A stretch of DNA of 18,027 bases from Gonium pectorale (GCA_001584585.1 LSYV01000005.1:1447682-1465708), one strand, 5' to 3'; counted from the first letter of the stretch, positions 1-10,399 are shown. Notes: generated from the sequence alone by a model not told the origin. Numbers and translations are program-made.

Positions 1-504
1 GTGCACCTCGGCAAGGGAGGTGAAAGTGGGCAACGCCAGGAGGACCGGGCGCCCTCATCACCTCCCAACAGGTGCCACCATTACACGCATGGGGTCTGGC
101 GCCCAGCTCGTCGTTATTCATGCCCTTTCTCCTCCACCCCTGGCCTCCCCCCTGCTGCCAGCCACTGCCCAGGTGAACCTCCCTTCGCCATCGTGAACGG
201 ACGCTCCGGCGGTAGGGGGCGTAGTCATGGCCCGTTCGGGCGGCAGTGGCGTGGGGCGGAGCCGCCGCCGGAGGCGGTCCCGTGCTCCGTCCCCATGCCC
301 CCCACCCCCATGCCCCCCCCCCGGCCCCCCGGCGGCCCACGCTCTAGGGAGGAGACGGGGCATGCGGCGCCCCGCACGTGTGGCGGCTCGGCATGCGGGC
401 GCAAGGAAGAGCCCCGGCTGGCGGCGCCGCCTCTCCGCCTCTCCCGCCCCCTTCATGTCCTGGCGGCGTCACTCGCCCGCCCCTGCGCAACCCCACTTCC
501 ACAC

Positions 505-1943
505 GCCTTGATGACGTTGGCCACCATAAACAGCATGATGCACAGCACGGCCTTCCAGGTGGCGTCGGTGGCGCGGAGGTAGGTGTCGGAGCGGCAGCGG
601 TGCGGCAGCGCGGGAGTCGCACCGCACCACAGCCAGCTGCGGAGGTTTGATGGGGGTCAAGAAGGTGGAGGACCCGTGGATTGGACGGCGTGTACATAAG
701 GGCGGCCGGAGGCGGTGCATGCCGTCCCTGCCCGTCAAAGGCTGGGGTGTGTGAGGGGAGGCGGCCCGTCCTGTCCCATTGTCCGGCCTGGCCACCCCCC
801 GCCGTCATCACACCACCCGGTCGGCCCCTCACCCGCGCCCGCCCCATTCTTGTCCCATTTGGACTCCGACGGCCCCCGGACTCCGCTCCGACTTGCTCCC
901 CCCCCGCACGCCCTCCCGCCCCGCCACACCCTCCTGACACACACACACACACACACACACTTCCCCTTCCCCCTCCTCCCCCCGCCCCACCCCGCCGCCC
1001 GCCCGCTCACTGGAACATCGCGTTGAACCAGAGCAGCATGAGCAGCATTGCGATGAGCGAGGTGGCGTTGTCCTGTATGTTCTGCAGGTACGTCAGGTTC
1101 TCGCGGAAGTACATCCACTGGGCGGGGGGCGGGAGGCGGGAGGCGGGAGGCGGGAGGCGGGAGGCGGGAGGCGGGAGGCGGGAGGCGGGAGGCGGGAGGC
1201 GGGAGGCGGGAGGCGGGAGGCGGGAGGCGGGTGGTGGTGGTGGGGAAGGTGAAAGGTGAGTGAGGGTGGCGGGTTGGGGGCGGGCCTGGTGCGGGGCCAT
1301 GGGGTTGGGGGAGGCAGACCCTCAAAGTCTTCGACTGTCTACAAACGTGTTTCCTGCGCAACTCCCAACCAGGCAAGCGGCTATGGCATGCGTCCTCACC
1401 TCGACGAGCTGAAACACGCGACTGACCGCCAGGAACACCAGCCAGTAGGTGGGCACGAACCCGGCAGCGAAGTACAGCCAGCGAAACACCTCGGCGTTCT
1501 TGGTGACCTGCGCGACCGTTGACGGTTGGGATCGGGCGCCCGGGCGGTTGCAGGCAGTTGGTTGCGGTGACGGTCGGGGTCGGCGGTTGGAGGTTGGACC
1601 GCAAGACGCGCCCCTGGCGCCCCCCCTCCCGCGTCCTCTCAGTAATACCCAGCCTGCCACTCCCCGCTGTCCATCCCCGCGCCCCCCCCGACCCCCCGGG
1701 GCACCTGGTCGATGGACCCCCGCTGCAGGGGCACCCCCACCGCCACCAGCACGGTGGCGCCCGTCATGGAGCCCAGCAGCCACAGCACGCGAGGCCGCTT
1801 GTACCAGGGCGGCCTGCGGGGGCCCTCCTCCTCCTCGCCCTCCTCGCCCTCCTCCTCCTCCTGTGCGGCGCGCGGGGGCCGGGTGCGGATGGGGGGGTGG
1901 GACGGGCGAGGCACATGAGGTCCAAGACGATGTTTACTGCAAG

Positions 1944-2014
<71 letters not shown>

Positions 2015-4240
2015 CAGGGCTGTGGTCGCAGGGCGGGCTCAGGACCGCAGGAGAGGAAGGTGAGGACGAGGGTGAGGATTAGAGTGAAGGTGGGACGGCT
2101 TGAATTTCAGACACCACGAACCCGCAATCACGACACAAGACTCACCTCGTCGGGAAAAACCAGCATGTTCCTGCGGTTGGCGTCCAGATGCTCGTCCGCC
2201 TGGGTGGAATCTGGATCCGGGTCCGGATCCGGATCGCCGCCGTGCGACCGGCCCGTAACCAGATCGCCCGGACGGGGCACCTCTCCCACGATGATGTTGG
2301 CTGGCCCCGCGGGCCCGGCAGCGTCCACCAAACAGCTGGGATGAAACCCCGAAGGCGGCGCCGGCCCCAGCCCCTGCCAGGCTCCTGGATCAAGCTTGGG
2401 CAGCGTGCTGGTGTGCGGGAGCGTGGAGGGCTGCGCCACCAGCGGTGGTGGCGCCGACGACGGCGACAATGGCATTGCAGCCGCGCCGGCCGCCCACGAC
2501 CCCGCCGGCGGCGACGCCGACGCCTGATCCACCAGCGCCGGCGGTGACGGCGCCGGTGCCGTCAGGGGCAGCGGCGACGGCAGGGGCGTCGCCAGCGGCG
2601 GGAGGAACGCCGACCTCAGCGGCGGCGGGAGGAGGTCCTCGGCAGCCAGTGGTGGAGGTGGCGCCTCACCACCATCAGCGGCGGCGGGCGGGGGGGCGTC
2701 GTCGGCGGGACCGCTCGCGCTCGCCGCCAGTGGATCCGGCGCCAGCGCCTCCGCCCCCTCGACCACGATGCCGACTACCGGGTGGGGTGAGAGCCCGCCA
2801 TCCCGCCAAGCTGTGGGCGTGGCCAGCTCGGAGCCAGGCGCAGAGGGCTGGGGAGCCGCCTGCGCCGCCGTCAGTGCCCCCGAAGCGGCCGCGGCGAGCG
2901 GCCCCGGTCCCGGCTCGGCGCCCAGCCCACCAGGCCCCGAGTGTACGGCTGCGTGGAGCGCCGCCGCCGGCTCCGATCGCAGCGTCGAGGGCTGGGAGGC
3001 AGCAGCAGACGCAGCAGTAGTGGCAGCTTCAGCTGGCATCGCCCCCGCCGGGAGCGGGAGCGGCCCCGGCCCGGCGCCCTGGCCGTCGCCCCCCGCTCCT
3101 TGCAGCCCCAGGGCCTCCGGAACAACCGCCGCCGCCGCTGCCGCCGCCACCACGGCGGCGCTGCTGTTGAAGGGCGTGCCCCTGGCGGCGGCGCCAGGGG
3201 TGCCGATACCGCCGGCCGGCACCGCGCCGTGGGTCCCAGCCGCCGCCGCCGCCACCGCCGCATTGCCCTCCACTGCACGACTCGGGCTCCTGTTCGGCGC
3301 GGGCGCCGCCGCCGCCCCTCCCGCCGCCACCCCTCCCGCTCCCAGCTCCGCCGGCCACGACGCCATGCCGCTGCCGGCGCCACCGCCGCCACCGGCGCCG
3401 CTGCCGTACTGTATGGCCCGCACGTGGTGCAGCAGGACGGCCTGCACCTGCTGCAGTTGCGCCAGCTGGGCTTGAGTGGCAGCCAGCAGGGAGGCCAGGT
3501 GCTGCGGGGTCATCCCGGCGGCGGCGGCGGCGCCGCCGCCACCACCGGCGGCGGGCCGGAGCGCTCCGGAATGCGCATGGACCGGGACCTGCAGGGCGGC
3601 GCCGCTGCCCTCGCCAATGCTGCCGAGAGGGGCCACCGAGAGGGGCGGAAGGTCTGGCAGGGCGGACGCATCGCCCATAAAGATGGGGACGGTGGATGTG
3701 GAGAGGTTGGTGGAGGCGCCGACGAGGGAGGGGCGCCGGGGCGCGGCGCCGGCGACCACGGTGCCGCTTCCCGCGTTGGCGGCCGGGCCGCTGTGGAGCG
3801 CCCGGGGGGCCCTGCCGCCCGCGATTGAGCCGCCCCCGGCCATAGCCGATGAAGCGGGGCTGAGGTGCATGCGCAGGGCCGCCGCCTCCGAGCCAGCCAC
3901 CGAGCCGCCATCGGGCAGGGCGGACTGTCGGTGGCTGTTGTTGGGCTGCCGTGCGGCGGGCGGCAGCGGGGGCGCCTGCTGCAGCGGGCGGTACGGCTGC
4001 ACGTAGGGCTCGGGCGCGTCGATTGACGCAACCGGGCGTCCTGCGGGAGGCAGGGGTGAATATTGTAGGGGGCGGGCGGGAGTGCGGTCGGCGAATGGCT
4101 TCATGACTGGAAGGCGTTCTCCAGTTGAGGAGCCGGAAGGGTCTGGCGGATTGTGTGTTTGGGGGTCTGCCCCACTTACGGCTCTGCTCCTGGTGCTCCA
4201 GGAAGGAGATTGCGGGTTTATTGTCATCGCCCTCTGCCAT
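505..4240 (-). CDS. Probable MscS-like mechanosensitive channel, N-terminal part (gene continues off the left edge)
   Basis: Six coding exons on the minus strand join in phase: 4240-4180, 4106-2146, 1860-1705, 1507-1400, 1117-1011 and 636 to about 505. The start is the ATG at 4240 (context CCAACATGGCA). Donors are GTAAGT, GTGAG or GTG-type and acceptors follow C/T-rich tracts. Residues 22-674 are Ala/Gly/Pro/Ser-rich, with a Gln/Leu-rich probable helix at about 219-255 and an Asp-Pro repeat near 643-652. An acidic run (675-686) leads into hydrophobic segments at about 698-718, 734-755, 780-797 and 825-841. The order of segments, with motifs such as FLAVSRVFQLVEWMYFREN and ATWKAVLCIMLFMVANVIK, resembles the TM region before the pore helix of plant MSL channels. 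This is inference from general resemblance. The diagnostic pore helix and MscS beta domain would lie beyond position 1 and are not visible. Another multi-pass membrane protein remains possible. The final donor is ambiguous (GT at 504-503 or 502-501). Confidence 0.6.
937..960. repeat. (AC)12 microsatellite
   Basis: Twelve uninterrupted AC units. They lie in the fifth intron (1010-637) of the minus-strand channel-like gene, within a pyrimidine-rich plus-strand tract. Confidence 0.95.
1131..1228. repeat. Perfect GGGAGGC minisatellite, 14 copies
   Basis: Fourteen identical 7-base units in the fourth intron (1399-1118) of the channel-like gene. The array ends about 13 bases from the exon-5 acceptor at 1119-1118. 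The G-rich strand is the template strand, so the transcript carries the C-rich form, which extends the polypyrimidine tract. The regularly spaced GGG runs could form a G-quadruplex in single-stranded DNA (inference). Confidence 0.95.
1943..2014. repeat. Perfect (GCAG)18 tetranucleotide microsatellite
   Basis: Eighteen identical GCAG units, inside the second intron (2145-1861) of the channel-like gene. On the transcribed strand it reads CTGC repeats. The chosen exon-3 acceptor (1862-1861) lies further downstream in the transcript; using an AG at the repeat edge would put a TAA in frame. Confidence 0.95.
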
Positions 4241-4582
4241 GTTGGCTGTGCTCAAGTTACAACCCTGGACGGCACGTCGGGTGGATGCATGCGTGGGATG
4301 GTCAGGTGGTCGTTTAGGATGGCCCCGTTACTCCACAGTAGTATAACATGGACAATATACCTCGCAGCTCAGCTCAATCTTCATCACAGCTGAGCTTGCG
4401 GGTGCGTTCGAGTCTCCCTCGTCCGTACCACCCTGGAACCGGCGGGCCCCGCCCTCTGGCTTCCGTGTGCAAGTATTCGTATGATACACACGCAAATAGG
4501 ATACACACGCAAGTAGCCGATACAGCCATTTCCCCTTGGTAGCGGCCTTGCAACTCTTTCTTCTCTCGGCTTCTCCGCCGCC
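4241..4582. promoter_or_regulatory. Divergent promoter region between the channel-like gene and SmD2
   Basis: These 342 bases separate two divergently oriented start codons, so they must hold both 5' UTRs and both promoters. A 17-base element GATACACACGCAARTAG is present twice in direct tandem (4483-4499 and 4500-4516), 67 bases upstream of the SmD2 ATG. No convincing TATA box was identified. Confidence 0.6.
4483..4516 (+). repeat. 17-bp tandem direct repeat in the SmD2 promoter/5' UTR
   Basis: Two adjacent copies of GATACACACGCAARTAG differing by one base (A/G). The placement just upstream of a housekeeping gene start suggests a possible protein-binding element, but no function can be shown from sequence. 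Confidence 0.8.
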
Positions 4583-4918
4583 ATGGCCGCTGCCGCGCCT
4601 CAACTTACTGTTGATGAGCTTGAGAAGAAGGAGGACGATGAGTACCGCACGGGGCCGCTGTCGGTGTTGACGCAGTCCGTCAAGACGAACGGCCAGGTGC
4701 TTATCAACTGCCGAAACAACCACAAATTGCTAGCACGCGTGAAGGCCTTCGACCGGCACTGCAATATGATTCTGGAGAACGTCAAGGAGATGTGGACGGA
4801 GATTCCGAAGACGGGGAAAGGCCAGAAGGCCTCGCGGCCGGTCAACAAGGACCGGTTCGTCAGTAAGATGTTCCTGCGCGGGGACTCGGTCATCATGGTG
4901 CTGCGGAACCCCAAGTAA
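4583..4918 (+). CDS. SMD2: Core small nuclear ribonucleoprotein Sm D2
   Basis: A 111-residue intronless reading frame. SmD2 is one of seven Sm proteins that form the heteroheptameric ring around the Sm site of U1, U2, U4 and U5 snRNAs, assembled in the cytoplasm and acting in the nuclear spliceosome. The family signature is seen directly: [12 protein letters not shown] at 23-34, the Sm1 motif at about 29-71 including [16 protein letters not shown], a Lys-rich linker at 72-90, and the Sm2 motif [15 protein letters not shown] at 96-110. Predicted RNA-contacting residues (the D-x-x-x-N of Sm1 and the RG of Sm2) are intact. The length is close to the usual ~110-118 residues and, as expected for D2, there is no C-terminal RG tail. 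The ATG context GCCGCCATGG is strong. It is divergently transcribed from the channel-like gene. Identification is confident. Confidence 0.97.
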   Translation: MAAAAPQLTVDELEKKEDDEYRTGPLSVLTQSVKTNGQVLINCRNNHKLLARVKAFDRHCNMILENVKEMWTEIPKTGKGQKASRPVNKDRFVSKMFLRGDSVIMVLRNPK

Positions 4919-5765
4919 ATTGGTGTCATGTCCAGATCGGCCAGCCCCTCGTGAGCGGCTTGGACGGCTGTGAAGCGCGCTCACATGGCGGCATGGAGCT
5001 GATTGACGGGAGCAACTGGTGGCCCTGGGAGGAAGCGCGTACAGCGCTGGGCCCCCTTCCCCCTGGCGTGCCGTTCGACCTTTCCCTGGCGGCTGTACGC
5101 TGCTCGGCGTCCACTGGCGCGGTTGGACTACTGCGTGCCTGCTCCTGGGTTTGTTTATGTGCGGCTACAGCGCATGCAGATGCCGTCGGTTGGGAAGGGC
5201 TCGCTGGGCGGTTGCTAGTTGGCGCGGTACCGAGGTGTCACAAGTTGACCCGCTGAACCAGGTTTTGATTGGGTGCATCTTGACGCGGCTCATCTTGACA
5301 CGGCTCTTGGTCAGTGGCCAGCGCATTATTGCTCTGTCGGCATAGGCGGCTCCTAGGTCCCAGCGCATGACGCGTTGTGGGGTTGCCTGTGGTGCCAGGC
5401 GGGCGTGAGAGGGGCCTACTTTTGTTCATTGGAAGAGCGCGGGCTGGCGCAGGGTGCAGGGAAGCGGCGGTCGGTTTTGTGCTGTCCGGCTCGCGCTGGG
5501 CGCGCTGCGGACCGCCCGGACGGGCACAGCTGAAAATGTAGCCTGACAGTCGCACGGACACGTGTTGGCTCTCGAGCCTTCGACTGCGCGTTGTCTGTAT
5601 ATCTCTGCGCTCTGCCATCCGCAAGGCAAGGCAGAGAAGGGGTCAGGTGTTGCTTGGGTCAGGTCGTCACCAGCGCACCTGGTCAGTGTCGGGCGGGCGA
5701 GCGTCGCTGTGTGGAGTGGGAGAGACGGGCTTTCTTGCCGGCGTCAGCCGCGCTGTCCGCACGCA
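4919..5765 (+). other. Probable long 3' UTR of SmD2
   Basis: No supported coding exon was seen in these ~850 bases. The first plus-strand TGTAA after the stop codon is at 5766, so the stretch is most simply the SmD2 3' UTR. UTRs of this length are common in volvocine algae. Confidence 0.5.
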
Positions 5766-5770
5766 TGTAA
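5766..5770 (+). terminator. TGTAA polyadenylation signal, probably for SmD2
   Basis: TGTAA is the usual volvocine polyadenylation signal. This is the first plus-strand copy found downstream of the SmD2 stop codon. Confidence 0.5.
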
Positions 5771-6329
5771 CACTTAACGGCCGCTCCTCCTAGTGTTGAG
5801 ATGCTTCACCACTCCAAGGGCACCCCTTGTGCCGCGGGCAGTATTGGGCGGCCGGGAGCGCACCCTGATGCACTGTCTGTGGTTTTTTACTGTTGACGTC
5901 TTCCGCTGGCGCTTGCGCCGAGTGCGGATCTGCTTGATTGACTGCATAGGTGGTCATCACTCCACACGTTGCGTGCAGCCATGTTGTCGTCATGATTTCA
6001 CGCGGTGAAACCCATGCGACATGGCCTATGCACTGCCGTACCATCTGCCGTACAACGGAACAGATGCATCACTAACACGTAATACGACGGGGCTTGTATC
6101 TATCTGCCTGGCTTGAGCATACGATGACTTGTCGTCCTTGTAGGGCGCCCAGCTTGACGTCCTGCTCGTCCTGGGACTTGGCCAAACCCATGCGTCGTTC
6201 GTACGCACTCCGTACAACGGCCAAGGCAGCAGTACAGCGGGAAACTACATGCAGTAATGCACTTGCATACGTGCGCTGTCTTGAGCATACGATTGCTTTT
6301 AATACGCAACACGTCCTGGGTTGCATGCC
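5771..6329. other. Intergenic region upstream of the TPM-RING gene
   Basis: No gene was found. The stretch should contain the promoter and 5' UTR of the downstream gene. A 14-base direct repeat CTTGAGCATACGAT occurs at 6112-6125 and 6280-6293. A two-codon upstream frame, ATGCCATGA at 6325-6333, overlaps the main start codon at 6330. Confidence 0.5.
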
Positions 6330-9300
6330 ATGAAGATGCGTGTTGAGGTGTTGCGCATGACGGCACCTCTCCTTGCTTGCATACTATTTTCTAGCTTGCA
6401 TTTTGCAAGGGCGAGATGGACGCCTCGCAACTACCCGAACCCTAAACGCGAGGCCTCGAAATGCATCAGGCGCGGTGGAGGTGCTCGCGACTTGCCAATT
6501 GCCAGCTGGTTTTGCGACCCCGATGGCCTCATATCGCTTAAGGCCGCTGAGGGTGTGGAGTCCACCATCGCTGCTATTCGCGCTGGGTCGAATCCCTTCG
6601 CCACCTCGCCATGCGGTCGCTCCGGCCCCGAGGGATACCAGGTAGGACCGACAGCAACAAAAACCGTCGGGAAAACTTACACACGGCCTTCGGTTGCCTT
6701 GACGGGGCTGGCTTACAGCTGTTAGAAGCCGATGCGAGTCCCTACACCCCACGAGCAGGTGGCCGTCGCGCTGATGCTCCGGATGGACACCGCCTGGACG
6801 GAGGGCCACCCGAACCTGGCCTCCGCGACCAGGGCCTTTGCGGCCTCGCTCCTGGACGCGTGGGGCGTGGGTGGTCGCCACTGCGACAACGGCGTCCTGC
6901 TGCTGGTCAGCAGGTCGCACGGGCAGGTCCACATGGCCGTGGGCTCCGGGGCCGCCGGCCGTCTGCCCGCTGACGCGCGCAGCGACATCATGCAGCGCGT
7001 GCGGCTGCTGCTGCGGGAAGGCAGGTGCGGCGCCGGGTCCCCCAGCGCTGGCAGCCTGCTGCGCCGTCGCTAACAGTAAACCCCGCACACATGCCTTGCC
7101 AGCAAACATGCGATGTCGGCCTGCCTGTGGGCGGACATGCCCGCACCTTGTATGGCTGCGCTCCTGCTGCGGCTGACGCTCCCCGCATGGGCGCTTCGCC
7201 CCCGCCAGCACCACAGTCCTTGCCAGGCGTTATGCCCAACCGTCGCTGCTTGGCAAATAGACCGGCAATCAGCCTCCTTCGCGCTGCCCAGTTCCTACAA
7301 GTTCTCATCTGCACTCCCTACCGCCGCGCGCGCACACGCACACATACGGTGTCGTACAGGTACGACGAAGCCATCCAGGGCGCCGTCACGGACATTGGCC
7401 TGGCGCTGGCGGGCGGGCCGGCGGCGCCCAAAGGCGAGAGCCTGGCCCAGATGGTCAGCGCAGCCATCTGCGCCGCGTTCGCGCTGGCGGTGTGGCTCAC
7501 TGACGTGTGGCACAGGCGGCATTGGCGGCGGCAGCGCACGGAGGTAAGCGGAGAGGGGAAGGGGTTCATGGGACGGAGCCCTTTAGGGTGCGAGGGTGCA
7601 CGGTACCCGTACTCTTACGCACAAACATGCCAGATGACTGACGTGACCGTAAGAAGGTCGAGGAGCCCCTTTCCAGTGATGATGTATGCAGTTGCCTCGA
7701 GAACATGAGTCCGGGTGCGGCGCTGTTATTGGACTATCGCGTCTAGCAGAGGAGAACACGGAAGGATACATGGACGCCGGGACGTCCCTTTTTGTGGGTA
7801 CCCTGCAAACTGGCAATGTCTGTTGTCCCTGCAGCGCCCTGTTCTGAGGGACACGTTCCATCCGGTTTGGGCGGCGCTGTGGGCCCCCCTACCAGCCGAC
7901 GACCTGGCCTGGGCAGCGCCGCAGGTCTCGGTACGTGCGTTTCATCTGGGTCGGCAATCTGTATGTCGTTTTAGTCCGTGTGGGGAGCGCACCAGAGAAC
8001 GTGCGGCCTTTAAGCGATATGGCACTGCGCCTTACTGCGCACCTCAGCGCACGCCCTTCGTTACACCCTCCGTTGCTCTAGGACACACCCAGCGAAGCCT
8101 AGGGTACTGTGCTCGTGGCCCTGCCCGTACCCGTACGGCAGGACTGGACGAGCACCATGCTGGAGAGGCTAAAGCAGAGGCAGGCGACGCTACCACCTCC
8201 GCGCGTCTACAACGCCAACACATGCGGCATCTGCCTGTTGGACTTTGCCTGCGAGGCAGAGGTAGATCTTTCGGCCGCAAAGGAGGACGAGGAGGCGGAG
8301 GAGGCGTCACAGAATGGGGCAGCCGCCCCAACTACGGGCTCCGCCGCTAGCCAAGAAGACGGCGCCGCGGCCAACGCTGCAGTGACAGTGTCCGGCGGCG
8401 CCAGTGGGGCCCCAAGCTGCGGGCAGGACCCAACGGCAGCGGCGGGGGAGGCGGCCGAGGCGCAGCAGCGGCCGCCGCTGGTGCTGCCGTGCGGCCACGC
8501 GTTCTGCGAGCCGTGCATAACTGCGTAAGTGGGAGAACGGGCAACGTGAGCGCGTTGCTCTGCCTGGGCGAGCATTATGAATTTATGGGTGTGGTGTAAA
8601 GACGCGCGGGCGTGAGCGCCCGTGTGGCAGGTACAGTCGGCGCCGCTGACACCCATCCCCCGCATCCCGCATCCCGCATCCCGCATCATGCTGGTGCTGC
8701 GTTCTCCAGCTGCCTGGTGCTCATCGCACCGCGCGGTGCATCGCGGCGCTGTTTTGTGTGTGTGTCGTCATGCGAAATGTGTTGTGTGTGTGTTACATCT
8801 CCGGGCCGACGCTGGCCAGGGGCGCTACCCGCCCCAACGCAAGACCACCTCAACGCCGTGAGGCGAGGGGTATGACGGACCACTGTTCGCCCTTGCTCAA
8901 CCCATAGGGACAGCCTGCAGCCCTAAGCAACTGTGTGTGTTGAAAAGGAAAACGCATACGACGAGCGTAAGCACTGTGTGTGTAGTGTTACATCTCCGGG
9001 CCGACGCTGACAAGGGGCGCTACCTGTGTGTGTGTTGCGGTCGCCCGAGGGCGCGCAAGGCGCTTCTCGCCACCCGATAAGACGGACGCCAGCAGCGGCG
9101 CGCTACCAACCTCTCAACCCTGCCACAACATCTCCTCCCTTCAGACTGCTGTCCAAGAACGTGTTCCAGGCGGTGAACTGCCCCATCTGCCGTCGGCCCA
9201 TAGACGGCGAACACGGCGACCCATCGGAAATCCCGGCGCCACGACAGCAGCCGCGCTGGCAGCCGCCGCAGTCGTTCCAAGGGGCGGGTACGCTCGGCGA

Positions 9301-10399
9301 TTGGCGCCGAGGCGCCAGAGCTACGGGGCCTCCTCAGGTTCCACCTTACGCAGACGCAGGCGTAGCAGCGGCACCTGCAGCAGCCATACCAGCAGCTGTA
9401 CGGGCGGCAATACAGGAGTACGACATTTACAGTGACGGAAGCGACAGCGGCGTGGTGCACATAGAAGGTGGCGGCGGGTACGGCGACGAAAGCGACGAAA
9501 GCAATGGCGACGGTACGTCCTCGTCCGGCAGCGACAGGGCCGGCCCTCACGGGCCACGCGGGCTGCAGACGCGGAGACGGCAACGCCAGCAACACCAGCT
9601 TCGGCCGCGGCGGCCACAGATGCGGCCCGGCCCCGCTCGCGTGCCGCAAGGGGAGCCCCTCAGCCCGGCGGTGCAGTTCCGCCTGGGCCAGCTCATGGGC
9701 CAACTGCCCCAATCTGTCGCCCGCAGCCTTCAGCTCGGCTGGGCGAGTGAGTGCGGCTGCGAAAGGCGGGAGCGCGTGGGTTGATTGCTGATGGTGCAGC
9801 AGGGTTGCTTGTTGTGCCTGTTGAGGAGCGGGCACCTGTGGGCTGGTTCAGCAGCAGGCGGCCACTGATAGCGGCCTCGCGTGCGGCCGGCACGGGGCGC
9901 AGCTGCAGCACATGCATCGGGGCAGACGCCCTGCCCGCCTGCCGAGCCCTGACCGCCTCCCGTCGTTTGTCCTCGCACATTCTTTGACACCCGGTGCTTG
10001 TGCCGTCAGCGCCCACACAGTGTTTGTACCGCAACTCGCCCACGCGTCCTCCTGTCTCCTGGTGTTGCCGACCCGCTCCTCTCAGGCTACGGCCACGTGT
10101 CCACCCGAGGACACACGCTGGGGGACCTCGAACGCCTGATCCAGCTGTCTGACCACGAGCTGCAGCACGCCGACAGTGCAAGCAGCAGTGATGGTGAGGA
10201 GGCCGCATTTTGGAGGGATGACCGCTACAGTTCGGTTGAGGTCGAGGACGAGGACGAGGCTGAGGCTGAGGACGAGGACGAGGGCGAGGGGGGAAGCGAG
10301 GGAGAGACTGAGGCCCTACACGACGGGAGCGAGGGCGGGTCGGAGGACGCTTCAGAAAGCGAAGATTCAGAAGGAACAGGAGTAGGATGGGGGTGGTGA
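6330..10399 (+). CDS. Signal peptide - TPM domain - membrane span - RING finger protein (putative membrane E3 ubiquitin ligase)
   Basis: Seven exons join in phase with no stop: 6330-6641, 6759-7024, 7360-7543, 7835-7930, 8142-8524, 9145-9746 and 10086-10399, giving 718 residues. Residues 1-28 look like a signal peptide ending ARA. The TPM (PF04536-type) domain spans about 60-193, with FCDPDGLIS, the hallmark DAWGVGGRHCDNGVLLLVS at 137-155 and VAVGSGAAGRLP. One membrane span (about 222-240) is followed by a basic stretch HRRHWRRQR, which by the positive-inside rule places the C-terminus in the cytosol. A C3HC4 RING follows: C314-x2-C317, C403-x-H405-x2-C408-x2-C411, C426-x2-C429. After it come a Gly/Ser/Asp-rich linker and an acidic tail (about 650-718). 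TPM domains are known from TLP18.3 and nematode MOLO-1, the latter also SP-TPM-TM. E3 ligase activity is inferred from the complete zinc ligands. Exon 4 could instead end at 7924, which is also in phase. Confidence 0.85.
8659..8686. repeat. CCCGCAT tandem repeat, four copies
   Basis: Four perfect 7-base units in intron 5 (8525-9144) of the TPM-RING gene. Confidence 0.9.
8792..9024 (+). repeat. 38-bp direct repeat pair within intron 5
   Basis: Copies at 8792-8829 and 8987-9024 start GTTACATCTCCGGGCCGACG and differ at two positions. Both are flanked by GT-rich microsatellite sequence. They lie 195 bases apart in the intron that splits the RING finger. This may be a local duplication or two ends of a small element; no inverted termini or transposase were seen. 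Confidence 0.85.

Noticed and set aside
1..500. Further exons of the channel-like gene, or the open frame at 1-582
   Set aside because: No acceptor in the correct phase followed by membrane or MscS-like sequence was found on the minus strand; the plus-strand frame is Pro/Arg-rich and overlaps exon 6 antisense. Best read as intron.
1890..1940. Minus-strand hydrophobic patch VNIVLDLM as an extra exon of the channel-like gene
   Set aside because: The phase-0 donor at 2146 joined to the AG here reads straight into TAA. The acceptor at 1862-1861 gives an open, acidic, in-phase exon instead.
2188..4006. Several long plus-strand open frames (up to 295 codons) opposite the large channel-like exon
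   Set aside because: They are antisense shadows of a GC-rich low-complexity exon: rich in Arg/Pro/Ala with no domains, and the minus-strand frame has phase-matched splice sites at both ends.
8659..8686. Possible CRISPR-like array
   Set aside because: The 7-base units are directly adjacent with no spacers, and the context is a eukaryotic intron.
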